A stretch of 25,502 nt of DNA. It comes from UBA5972 sp964600965. Lineage in GTDB: Bacteria > Pseudomonadota > Alphaproteobacteria > Rhodobacterales > Rhodobacteraceae. This document shows positions 9,502 to 16,940 of this stretch, piece after piece. Made by a program: the position numbers and the translations under genes. The number at the start of each line of letters is the position of its first letter. Position 1 is the first letter of the stretch. The stretch lies in contig CAZRLO010000035.1 of assembly GCA_964600965.1 (NCBI GenBank), positions 1-25,502 on the forward strand. Reading direction: 5' to 3'. A model generated the notes under the pieces. The model made no database searches. It was not told where the DNA came from and saw nothing but the letters and a program-made list of their open reading frames with translations.

Positions 9502-9512
9502 TTTGCCCGAAC
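9487..9512 (+). promoter_or_regulatory. SOS box: three phased GAAC half-sites (GAAC-N7-GAAC-N7-GAAC)
   Basis: GAAC occurs at 9487-9490, 9498-9501 and 9509-9512, each pair separated by exactly seven bases. The alphaproteobacterial LexA operator is the direct repeat GTTC-N7-GTTC (GAAC-N7-GAAC on this strand), so the site holds two overlapping consensus operators. The first coincides with the -10 element and the second covers the presumed start of transcription. The lexA gene lies 66 bases further on. Confidence 0.85.
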
Positions 9513-9578
9513 GAATGGTGATACTCATTTCAGCGACGCGGGCGAAACCGCGCCTGATCCGGGCAGAGGAGATACAGG

Positions 9579-10265
9579 ATGCTGACGCGCAAGCAATTGG
9601 ATTTGCTGGGATTTATTCACAAACGGGTGCAGCGGGACGGTGTACCGCCGTCGTTTGACGAGATGAAGGACGCATTGGATCTCCGATCGAAATCCGGCAT
9701 CCACCGGTTGATCACCGCGCTCGAGGAACGTGGTTTCATCCGCCGGCTTGCCCACCGCGCCCGCGCCATCGAAATCGTGCGCCTGCCCGAAGCGCTGGAA
9801 AAACAGGGCTTCCGGCCCACCGTGATCGAAGGATCGGCCACGCCACTGCCGCGCGCGGCGCAGATGGTGGAACGCTCGGCGACGCTGGACATTCCGGTGA
9901 TGGGCCGCATCGCCGCCGGCACCCCGATCGAGGCGATCAGCCACAAAACCCACTCCGTCGCGGTGCCCGGCACCATGATGGAGAAAAAGGGGCTGCATTA
10001 CGCACTGGAGGTCAAGGGCGATTCCATGCGCGACGCAGGCATAAACTCGGGCGATGTGGTGGTCATTCGCGAACAGCCCGACGCCAATACCGGCGATATC
10101 GTCGTGGCGCTGGTCGAGGATCAGGAGGCCACGCTCAAACGCTTGCGAAAACGCGGCGGGGCCATCGCGCTTGAGGCGGCAAATCCGGCCTACGAGACGC
10201 GGGTCTACCGGGGCGATCAGGTGCGAATTCAGGGCCGTCTGGTCGGGCTGATCCGCACCTATTGA
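9579..10265 (+). CDS. lexA: SOS response repressor LexA
   Basis: Transcriptional repressor of DNA-damage genes that self-cleaves when RecA filaments form. The 228-residue protein has an N-terminal winged helix-turn-helix (about 1-65; MLTRKQLDLLGFI, PSFDEMKDALDLRSKSGIHR). The self-cleavage site Ala113-Gly114 sits in GRIAAGTP. The C-terminal S24 peptidase-like domain has catalytic Ser149 in VKGDSM and Lys187 in EATLKR. The extra residues between the two domains (about 75-100) are usual in alphaproteobacteria. The start at ATG 9579 has GAGGAG at 9566-9571. A LexA operator in its own promoter supports autoregulation. Confidence 0.97.
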   Translation: MLTRKQLDLLGFIHKRVQRDGVPPSFDEMKDALDLRSKSGIHRLITALEERGFIRRLAHRARAIEIVRLPEALEKQGFRPTVIEGSATPLPRAAQMVERSATLDIPVMGRIAAGTPIEAISHKTHSVAVPGTMMEKKGLHYALEVKGDSMRDAGINSGDVVVIREQPDANTGDIVVALVEDQEATLKRLRKRGGAIALEAANPAYETRVYRGDQVRIQGRLVGLIRTY

Positions 10266-10472
10266 CCTGACGTTGTCCGCTGGTGGTTCGAATCCTGCGG
10301 TTCGGCCCACCGGAATTTGCCTTATGGATCAAGTGATCACGACCTTTGCGGGCCTTGGGTGAAATCCACAGCGCTTGCTGAAGGCATCAAATGTGTCGTT
10401 CGATCCCCTGGCTTGCAGTTGCCGTACTGCTGTCACCGGCGCCCGGGCGATTTTCCGGCATGCCCGTCCGGT

Positions 10473-12524
10473 TCACCGCGACCACAATCGCGCACCGGTG
10501 ATCTGCCTGGCGCTGGTCAGCAGCAGACCATCGGGGCCCGGATCGATGGCAAAGGCACCCGATGCGCGCAATTCATCGGCGGTGATGGCCGCGCACGTAC
10601 CGGAAAACCCGCTTAGCCTCGGTACGATTACCAGCGCCGCGCCGACGCACAGCTCGGCGGCATCGCCCGGCGTCTTGGTACGGCTGAACACCACCGGGCG
10701 GTCGCCCAGCATGAACCTGAATTTCTTTCCGGCGATCTCGGGGCCGGTGCGCGCGGCGGCGGCCTGTTGCGGCGCCGCGTCGCCGTCGTTTTCCAGCCAG
10801 CTTCGTGCGACAAATCCGTTGCCCTTGGCCCGGTTTAGCCAGCGGCCCTGCCCGGTCATCACGCCGACCAATCCGCCATTTGACGACAACAGAAGGGCCG
10901 GGCGTTGGGTCTGGCTCCAGATCAGGAACCCGGCCAGAACCGGGATCAGCCCGACAAGGCGCACCCGTCCACGCACCAGAATGAGGCCCAGCATGCCACC
11001 GGCGATGGCGACCAGCACCCCGACCGGCGGCTTGACGACGTGGAAAACCGCGCCGTCGAGGGCGGCGACCTGACCGGCGACGAACAGAATCCAGCCGATG
11101 CCACCCGCCATCGCCGCCCAGAAAGGTGCCGCCAACCCGAGAGGGGTTGCCAATACCGCCAGCACGGCGGCGGGCATCACCAGCATCCCCATGACCGGCA
11201 CCGAAGCCAGATTTGCCAACAGCCCGAACTGGGCGATCTGGTTGAAATGATAGGCGGAAACCGGTGCCGTCGCGGCCCCCGCCACCGCCGAAGACAGGAT
11301 CAGCGCCAGCACGTATCGCGCCGCCCTGCCAAAAAATCCCCGCCCCCCGGTCAGCCATTCGCGATCGCGCAACAGGGCGAACACCGCCACCAGCGCCGTG
11401 GTCGCGGCAAAAGACATCTGAAACCCGGCCTCGATCAGGCTTTCGGGCCGCAGCGCCAACACGATCACGGCGGCCAACGCCACGGCGCGCATCGTCAGCG
11501 CCCGGCGATCCAGCACCACCGCCAACAGCATGACCGCCGCCATGACAAAGGCGCGCTGCGTCGCCACGTTGCCGCCCGACAACAGCAGATAGGCGACGGC
11601 GGCGGCAAAGGCACCGGCGGCGGCGATCTTGCGCACCGGCCAGCGCAGCGCCAGATACGGCACCAGCGCCAGCCCGTAACGGATCACGGCAAAAACGAAC
11701 CCGGTCAGCAACCCCATATGCAGCCCGGATATCGCCAGCAGATGCGCCAGATTGGAATCGCGCAGGTTCTGCAGCAGACGCGGCGAGATTGCCGAGCGGT
11801 CCCCGGTCAGAATGGCGGCGGCAAAGGCCCCGGTCTGACCCGGAATGCGGGCGCGAATGCCGCGCGCCAGTTTCAGGCGCAGCAATCCCAGACGCACGCC
11901 TGCCGCGCCCGGATCGGGCGGCGCGATTTCCAAGACCGGCGTGCGGGTATAGCCGATGGCCCCGAGGCCGCGAAACCACGCGTAACGCTGAAAATCAAAA
12001 CCGCCCGGCTCCACAGGTCCCGAAGGCGGCGAAAGGTGCGCGGTCAACACGATCCTGCGCCCCGGCTCCAGCGCCAGATACTGGCGCGGATATCCCAACG
12101 AGACCCGCACCTTCGCCGGGGTTCTGTCCGATGCCACGCGACGCAGCACCACTTGATCCAATGTCAGTCGTGGCCGGTCGCCCGCCGAACGGTCCACATG
12201 AACGATCCGCCCCTGTACCGGGCCATAATAGCGAAACCCCAGCACCGGTTCCCCCGCGAGATGGGCGCTGCGCCCGGCGTTCATGAACCCCAGCGCCATC
12301 AGCGCCAGCGCCAGCGCCACCTGTGCCGGGCCTCGCGGCAAAATGCGGCCGAGCGCCAGTCCAGCCAGCGCAACGACGGCGACCCCGGCCATGAATGCAA
12401 GCCCGGGCTCGATGCGCAGCGCGAAATAGATGCCGGTTCCGCATCCCAGCGCCAGCGGCATCCACAACAGCAGCGTGCCGCGCTGTGCTTCGGCAAATCC
12501 GACCGGACCTGTGTCTATCCGCAC
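10473..12524 (-). CDS. comEC: ComEC/Rec2 family DNA-uptake channel protein
   Basis: Polytopic inner membrane protein of the ComEC/Rec2 family, expected to carry single-stranded DNA into the cytoplasm during natural transformation. From N to C terminus there are hydrophobic segments, a DUF4131-like OB-type region (FRYYGPVQGRIVHVDRSAGDRPRLTL), then the Competence domain with AAAILTGDRSAIS and LAHLLAISGLHMGLLTG. A long multi-helix region follows (SGGNVATQRAFVMAAVMLL, SLIEAGFQMSFAATTAL). The C-terminal part is a reduced beta-lactamase-like region without the HxHxDH metal motif. The start is uncertain: a TTG at 12602 would give 709 residues but would begin opposite the gltX start codon, so I prefer GTG 12524 (683 residues). 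It is convergent with lexA. Confidence 0.88.
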   Translation of the reverse strand: MRIDTGPVGFAEAQRGTLLLWMPLALGCGTGIYFALRIEPGLAFMAGVAVVALAGLALGRILPRGPAQVALALALMALGFMNAGRSAHLAGEPVLGFRYYGPVQGRIVHVDRSAGDRPRLTLDQVVLRRVASDRTPAKVRVSLGYPRQYLALEPGRRIVLTAHLSPPSGPVEPGGFDFQRYAWFRGLGAIGYTRTPVLEIAPPDPGAAGVRLGLLRLKLARGIRARIPGQTGAFAAAILTGDRSAISPRLLQNLRDSNLAHLLAISGLHMGLLTGFVFAVIRYGLALVPYLALRWPVRKIAAAGAFAAAVAYLLLSGGNVATQRAFVMAAVMLLAVVLDRRALTMRAVALAAVIVLALRPESLIEAGFQMSFAATTALVAVFALLRDREWLTGGRGFFGRAARYVLALILSSAVAGAATAPVSAYHFNQIAQFGLLANLASVPVMGMLVMPAAVLAVLATPLGLAAPFWAAMAGGIGWILFVAGQVAALDGAVFHVVKPPVGVLVAIAGGMLGLILVRGRVRLVGLIPVLAGFLIWSQTQRPALLLSSNGGLVGVMTGQGRWLNRAKGNGFVARSWLENDGDAAPQQAAAARTGPEIAGKKFRFMLGDRPVVFSRTKTPGDAAELCVGAALVIVPRLSGFSGTCAAITADELRASGAFAIDPGPDGLLLTSARQITGARLWSR

Positions 12525-12601
12525 CCTTGTTCTCGCAGAATTGATTGCATAAACAGCCCTCAGATTGTGCCCTGATCCGGTTGCCGAATGGTTAACAAGC
12601 A

Positions 12602-14017
12602 ATGAATTCCCCCGAAACCGGCGCGCCGGTGGTGACGCGGTTTGCGCCCTCGCCGACCGGATACCTGCATATCGGCGGCGCTCGTACGGCGTTGTTCAAC
12701 TGGCTGTTCGCGCGGGCAAACGGCGGCAGGTTCCTGCTCAGGATCGAGGATACGGATCGCGCCCGATCCACGCCCGAGGCGACGCAGGCGATTCTCGACG
12801 GGCTGACCTGGCTTGGCCTTGACTGGGACGACCCCGCCACATTTCAGGCCGCGCGCGCCGACCGCCATGCCGCGATTGCGCAGGAAATGCTGGCAACCGG
12901 CAACGCCTACAAATGTTTTTCGACAAAGGAAGAGATCGAGATCGCCCGCGAAACCGCCCGCGCCGAAGGCCGCGCGACCCTGTTTCAAAGCCCGTGGCGC
13001 GATACCGATCCGGCCGACCACCCCGACGCTCCGTTCGTGATCCGGCTGAAAGCGCCGAAAGACGGCGAAATCACCATCCGGGACAAGGTTCAGGGCAAGG
13101 TGACCTGGCGACGCGACACGCTGGATGATCTGGTGCTGCTGCGCGCCGACGGATCCCCGACCTATATGCTGGCCGTGGTGGTGGATGATCACGACATGGC
13201 GGTCACACATGTCATTCGCGGCGACGATCACCTGTCGAATGCGGCGCGGCAGACATTCATCTACATCGCGCTCGGCTGGAAGGTTCCGGTCTTCGCCCAT
13301 ATTCCGCTGATCCACGGCCCGGACGGCAAGAAGCTCAGCAAACGCCACGGGGCGTTGGGGGTGATGGAATACCGGAAAATGGGCTATCTGCCGGAAACCA
13401 TGCGCAACTATCTGGCGCGCCTTGGCTGGAGCCACGGCAATGACGAGTTTTTCACGACCGGGCAGGCCATCGAATGGTTCTCGCTGGCGGCTATCGGAAA
13501 ATCCCCGGCGCGGCTGGACTTCAAGAAACTGGACAACCTTTCGGGACAGCATTTCCGCGCCGCTGACGACGCGTACCTTGTGGATCAGGTCCAGCAATTC
13601 CTGCGCGCGACCGATCGGCCACGGCTCGAACCTGCGCCGCTCGCGACGTTGTTACGCGCGATGCCAGTCTTGAAGGGGCGCGCAAAGAGCCTTTCTGAAC
13701 TGATTGATAACGCACAATTTATTCTTTCTCTGCGCCCGATTGTTCCCGACGAGGATGCCCGAAAACACCTCGATACGGTATCCCGTGGTATACTAGCGCG
13801 ATTGACGACCAGACTGCGAAATGCTAGCTGGGATGACGGCAATCTGAACACCTGTTTGCGGGAATTCGCCGACCGCGAGGGATTGGGTTTCGGCAAGGTG
13901 GCGCAGCCGCTCAGGGCGGCGTTGACCGGGCAAGGCAAATCGCCCGGCGTGTTCGATGTCATGCTTCTGCTGGGCCGGGAACAGACGATTGCGCGGCTCG
14001 AAGATATCTCCGATTGA
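12602..14017 (+). CDS. gltX: Glutamate--tRNA ligase
   Basis: Class I aminoacyl-tRNA synthetase that charges tRNA-Glu. The 471-residue protein contains the HIGH-type motif in FAPSPTGYLHIGGART (YLHIGG, 21-26), LLRIEDTDRARS, GDDHLSNAARQ, and the KMSKS-type motif KKLSKRHG (243-250), followed by the helical anticodon-binding region. LFARANGGRFLLRIEDTDR is typical of the bacterial discriminating or non-discriminating GluRS. Alphaproteobacteria often carry two gltX copies and charge tRNA-Gln indirectly, so the exact tRNA range cannot be told here. It is divergent from comEC across a 77-base gap; no obvious ribosome site precedes the ATG at 12602. Confidence 0.96.
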   Translation: MNSPETGAPVVTRFAPSPTGYLHIGGARTALFNWLFARANGGRFLLRIEDTDRARSTPEATQAILDGLTWLGLDWDDPATFQAARADRHAAIAQEMLATGNAYKCFSTKEEIEIARETARAEGRATLFQSPWRDTDPADHPDAPFVIRLKAPKDGEITIRDKVQGKVTWRRDTLDDLVLLRADGSPTYMLAVVVDDHDMAVTHVIRGDDHLSNAARQTFIYIALGWKVPVFAHIPLIHGPDGKKLSKRHGALGVMEYRKMGYLPETMRNYLARLGWSHGNDEFFTTGQAIEWFSLAAIGKSPARLDFKKLDNLSGQHFRAADDAYLVDQVQQFLRATDRPRLEPAPLATLLRAMPVLKGRAKSLSELIDNAQFILSLRPIVPDEDARKHLDTVSRGILARLTTRLRNASWDDGNLNTCLREFADREGLGFGKVAQPLRAALTGQGKSPGVFDVMLLLGREQTIARLEDISD

Positions 14018-14053
14018 GCCGGGCCACGGGCCGCCATGTGCGGTCGGGACGAT

Positions 14054-14085
14054 TTGACAAAGGGTTAACATGTCGCGCCTAGAGT
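14054..14085 (+). promoter_or_regulatory. Possible gltA promoter
   Basis: A perfect TTGACA (14054-14059) is followed by TAGAGT (14080-14085), a 4/6 match to the -10 consensus. The 20-base spacer is longer than the usual 16-18, so the -10 assignment is tentative. It lies 66 bases before the citrate synthase start, in the gap after gltX. Confidence 0.4.
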
Positions 14086-14151
14086 GCGGCCAAAAACCGT
14101 ACCTCGCGCCACCATCGCGCAGGGACCAACAGGACAAGAGGGTCAGCAAAC

Positions 14152-15447
14152 ATGGCAGCAACCAACAAAACAGCCACGGTCGAACTTAATGGGACGACCC
14201 TGAACCTGCCGGTAATCTCGCCGTCGGTCGGACCCGATGTCATTGATATCAGGACACTTTATGGGCATGCCGGGGTGTTCACATTTGATCCCGGCTTCAC
14301 GTCCACCGCGTCCTGCGAAAGCAACATCACCTTCATCGACGGTGACAAGGGCGAATTGCTTTACCGCGGATATCCGATCGACCAGCTCGCGGAAAAATCG
14401 CATTTCACCGAAGTGTGCTATCTGCTGCTTTACGGCGAATTGCCGTCGGCGCTGGAACTGGACGATTTCGAAAACCGCGTGACCATTCACACGATGGTGC
14501 ACGAGCAGATGCTGAATTTCTTTCGCGGATTCCGCCGTGATGCGCATCCGATGGCGATCATCGTCGCCGTGGTCGGCGCGATGTCGGCGTTTTATCACGA
14601 CAGTACCGATATCAACGACCCGGAGCAGCGCGAAATCGCCTCGATCCGGATGATCGCCAAAATGCCGACCATCGCGGCGTTGGCGTATAAATACTCGGTG
14701 GGCCAGCCGTTTGTATATCCGCTGAACGACCTCGACTATGCCGCCAATTTCCTGCGCATGTGCTTTGCCGTCCCGGCCGAAGAATACGAGGTGAACCCGA
14801 TCCTCTCGCGCGCGATGGACCGGATTTTCACGCTGCACGCCGACCACGAACAGAACGCATCCACCAGCACGGTCCGGCTGGCCGGTTCTTCGGGCGCCAA
14901 CCCGTTCGCCTGCATTTCCGCCGGGATTGCCTGCCTTTGGGGGCCGGCGCATGGCGGCGCGAACGAGGCGTGCCTGGAAATGCTGCGCGAAATCGGCAGC
15001 GTCGACAACATCCCCGAATATATCGAGCGCGCGAAAGACAAGGACGACCCGTTTCGCCTGATGGGATTCGGCCATCGTGTGTACAAGAATTTCGACCCCC
15101 GCGCCAAGGTGATGAAGGAAAGCGCGGACGAGGTTCTGAGCCTTCTGGGCATCGACAACAATCCGACGCTGCAGGTGGCAAAGGAATTGGAGAGGATCGC
15201 GCTGGAAGATGATTATTTCATCGAGAAAAAGCTCTATCCGAACGTGGATTTCTATTCCGGCATCATTCTGGATGCGATGGGTTTCCCAACCTCGATGTTC
15301 ACGCCGATTTTCGCCGTTTCGCGCACCGTCGGCTGGATCGCGCAGTGGAAAGAGATGATCGGCGACCCGACCCAGAAAATCGGCCGTCCGCGGCAACTTT
15401 ATACCGGTGCCGCGAACCGCGATTACGTGGACGTGGAAAAACGCTGA
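14152..15447 (+). CDS. gltA: Citrate synthase (type II, GltA-like)
   Basis: Condenses oxaloacetate and acetyl-CoA to citrate at the entry of the TCA cycle. The 431-residue protein has the proteobacterial hexameric-type layout, with an N-terminal beta domain (about 1-60, VELNGTTLNLPV) before the all-helical body. Active-site residues are visible: His229 in TLHADHEQNASTS, His267 in GPAHGGANEA, His308 in MGFGHRVYKNFDPRA and Asp365 in YPNVDFYSG. The end GRPRQLYTGAANRDYV is typical. The ribosome site is AGAGGG, nine bases before ATG 14152. It stands 134 bases after gltX with a possible promoter of its own. A gene for aconitase, the next TCA enzyme, is near the right end of the window on the other strand. 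Confidence 0.97.
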   Translation: MAATNKTATVELNGTTLNLPVISPSVGPDVIDIRTLYGHAGVFTFDPGFTSTASCESNITFIDGDKGELLYRGYPIDQLAEKSHFTEVCYLLLYGELPSALELDDFENRVTIHTMVHEQMLNFFRGFRRDAHPMAIIVAVVGAMSAFYHDSTDINDPEQREIASIRMIAKMPTIAALAYKYSVGQPFVYPLNDLDYAANFLRMCFAVPAEEYEVNPILSRAMDRIFTLHADHEQNASTSTVRLAGSSGANPFACISAGIACLWGPAHGGANEACLEMLREIGSVDNIPEYIERAKDKDDPFRLMGFGHRVYKNFDPRAKVMKESADEVLSLLGIDNNPTLQVAKELERIALEDDYFIEKKLYPNVDFYSGIILDAMGFPTSMFTPIFAVSRTVGWIAQWKEMIGDPTQKIGRPRQLYTGAANRDYVDVEKR

Positions 15448-15547
15448 AGCCGTAAGCCGGCGCGAAATCCCGTAAACCGCGCAAACCGGATTGAACGGAT
15501 TCCGCTGCCGCCCCGCGCGCGATCTTCCCAACGGATCACGCCCGGCG

Positions 15548-15585
15548 GCAAGCCGCACCCTTTCCGACAAACGGTCGCGGCTTGT
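15548..15585. repeat. Inverted repeat upstream of the ABC importer operon
   Basis: GCAAGCCGC (15548-15556) pairs with GCGGCTTGT (15577-15585), nine positions including one terminal G-U, around a 20-base loop. The loop can itself form a small CCG/CGG stem. No T-run follows, so it is not a convincing intrinsic terminator for gltA. It lies in the 239-base gap between gltA and the binding-protein gene, upstream of the likely promoter, and could be an operator or an RNA structure at the gltA 3' end. Confidence 0.35.
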
Positions 15586-15625
15586 CTGATCCCGATGGCG
15601 CGAGTGCGCAATCGGCCCGTCAGGC

Positions 15626-15654
15626 TTTTCATTTGCGAAATCAGCAACTAGACT
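15626..15654 (+). promoter_or_regulatory. Possible promoter of the branched-chain amino acid ABC importer
   Basis: TTTTCA (15626-15631, 4/6 to -35) and TAGACT (15649-15654, 4/6 to -10) are separated by 17 bases. The -10 lies 32 bases before the ATG of the binding-protein gene, giving a short leader with a GGGAGA ribosome site at 15675-15680. Confidence 0.4.
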
Positions 15655-15686
15655 GCGTGAACTGAATAACCAACGGGAGACGAAAA

Positions 15687-16871
15687 ATGAAAAAACTTCT
15701 ACTTGCCACGGCGGCAACGGCGCTGGTTGCTTCCGGCGCTTATGCCGGAGAGGTCAAGCTCGGCATTATCTTCGGGTTTACCGGACCGATCGAATCGCTG
15801 ACACCGCCGATGGCGGATGGTGCCGAGGCCGCAATGGCCGAAGCCAGCGCTTCGGGCAAATTCCTTGGCGGCTCGACCATCGCACCGGTTCGCGCCGACT
15901 CGACCTGTATCGATTCCGCCGCTGCCACGGCGAACGCCGAACGCCTGATCACGGCGGAAGGTGTTTCCGGTATCGTGGGTGCGGATTGCTCGGGCGTTAC
16001 CGGCGCGATCCTGCAAAACGTCGCGCGTACCAACGGTATGGTGATGATTTCACCTTCGGCGACTTCGCCGGCGCTTTCGACGGCAGAGGATGACGGCCTG
16101 TTTTTCCGCACCTCGCCTTCCGACGCGCGCCAGGGTCAGGTCATGACCGATGTGCTGATGGAACAGGGCGTCAAATCCGTCGCGCTGACCTATACCAACA
16201 ACGACTATGGCAAGGGTCTGGCCGATGCATTCCAGGCAGCCTATGAAGCTGCGGGCGGCACCGTGACCATCAACACCGCGCACGAAGACGGCAAGGCCGA
16301 TTACTCGGCCGAGGTCGGCGCACTTGCGGCGGCAGGCGGCGAACGTCTGGTGGTTGCGGGTTACCTTGATCAGGGCGGCTCCGGCATTGTTCGCGCGTCG
16401 CTTGATTCGGGGGCGTTCGATATGTTCCACTTCCCCGACGGGATGACCGGTGCATTGCTTGAATCCAACTTCGGTTCGGAAATTGACGGTTCGACCGGCC
16501 AGAACCCGGGCACCGACAGCCCCGGCGCGGCAATGATCGTCGAAATCGGCACGGCTGGCGGCTTTGACGGCACCTCGCCGTTCGTGCCCGAATCGTATGA
16601 TGCGGCGTCCCTGATCATTCTGGCCATGCAAGCGGCCGGATCGGCGGATCCTGCGGATTACAAGGGCAAGATCATGGATGTTGCCAACGCACCGGGCGAA
16701 AAAATCTTCCCCGGCGATCTGGCCAAGGCGCTTGATATCCTGGCTGCTGGCGGGGAAGTCGACTATGTCGGCGGCTCGGCCGTTGAGCTGATCGGACCGG
16801 GCGAATCCGCCGGGAACTACCGCGAGTACAAGATGGAAGGCGGCAAGATCACCACGGTCAAATACCGCTAG
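15687..16871 (+). CDS. Branched-chain-amino-acid-type ABC importer, periplasmic substrate-binding protein
   Basis: Captures the substrate in the periplasm and delivers it to the membrane permeases encoded downstream. The 394-residue protein starts with a clear signal peptide (MKKLLLATAATALVASGAYA, cleavage near residue 20). The mature protein has a type I periplasmic-binding fold of the LivJ/LivK family (Peripla_BP_6): VKLGIIFGFTGPIES at the N-terminus, GVSGIVGADCSGVTGAI, then VALTYTNNDYGKGLADAF at the domain crossover. The order binding protein, two ATPases, two permeases defines a HAAT-family importer. Members move Leu/Ile/Val but also other amino acids, amides or urea, so the substrate is not certain. 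The ribosome site is GGGAGA. A strong hairpin directly after the gene may let it be expressed above the rest of the operon. Confidence 0.92.
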   Translation: MKKLLLATAATALVASGAYAGEVKLGIIFGFTGPIESLTPPMADGAEAAMAEASASGKFLGGSTIAPVRADSTCIDSAAATANAERLITAEGVSGIVGADCSGVTGAILQNVARTNGMVMISPSATSPALSTAEDDGLFFRTSPSDARQGQVMTDVLMEQGVKSVALTYTNNDYGKGLADAFQAAYEAAGGTVTINTAHEDGKADYSAEVGALAAAGGERLVVAGYLDQGGSGIVRASLDSGAFDMFHFPDGMTGALLESNFGSEIDGSTGQNPGTDSPGAAMIVEIGTAGGFDGTSPFVPESYDAASLIILAMQAAGSADPADYKGKIMDVANAPGEKIFPGDLAKALDILAAGGEVDYVGGSAVELIGPGESAGNYREYKMEGGKITTVKYR

Positions 16872-16891
16872 GGCGCGACCCTGAAAAAACT

Positions 16892-16919
16892 GGACAGCCC
16901 GGCATCGCCCGGGCTGTCC
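16892..16919 (+). terminator. Strong intercistronic hairpin after the binding-protein gene
   Basis: GGACAGCCCGG (16892-16902) pairs perfectly with CCGGGCTGTCC (16909-16919), an 11-bp GC-rich stem around a six-base loop. No T-run follows. It lies 20 bases after the binding-protein stop and 21 bases before the next start codon in the same operon. In transporter operons such hairpins usually stabilise the upstream message or act as partial terminators, so that the binding protein exceeds the membrane components. The structure is certain; the function is inferred. Confidence 0.7.
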
Positions 16920-16940
16920 GCATAGCGGGGGGTGGTTTTC

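Noticed and set aside
10327..10338. GATCA-AG-TGATC inverted repeat between lexA and comEC
   Set aside because: It is short, has no promoter context and lies between two convergent gene ends; chance occurrence is likely.
10905..12575. 556-codon plus-strand frame opposite comEC
   Set aside because: It is an Arg/Gln/His-rich product typical of the antisense of a GC-rich membrane protein gene; the comEC frame carries clear family motifs.
14143..15717. 524-codon minus-strand frame opposite gltA
   Set aside because: It is a shadow of citrate synthase, whose active-site motifs are all on the plus strand.
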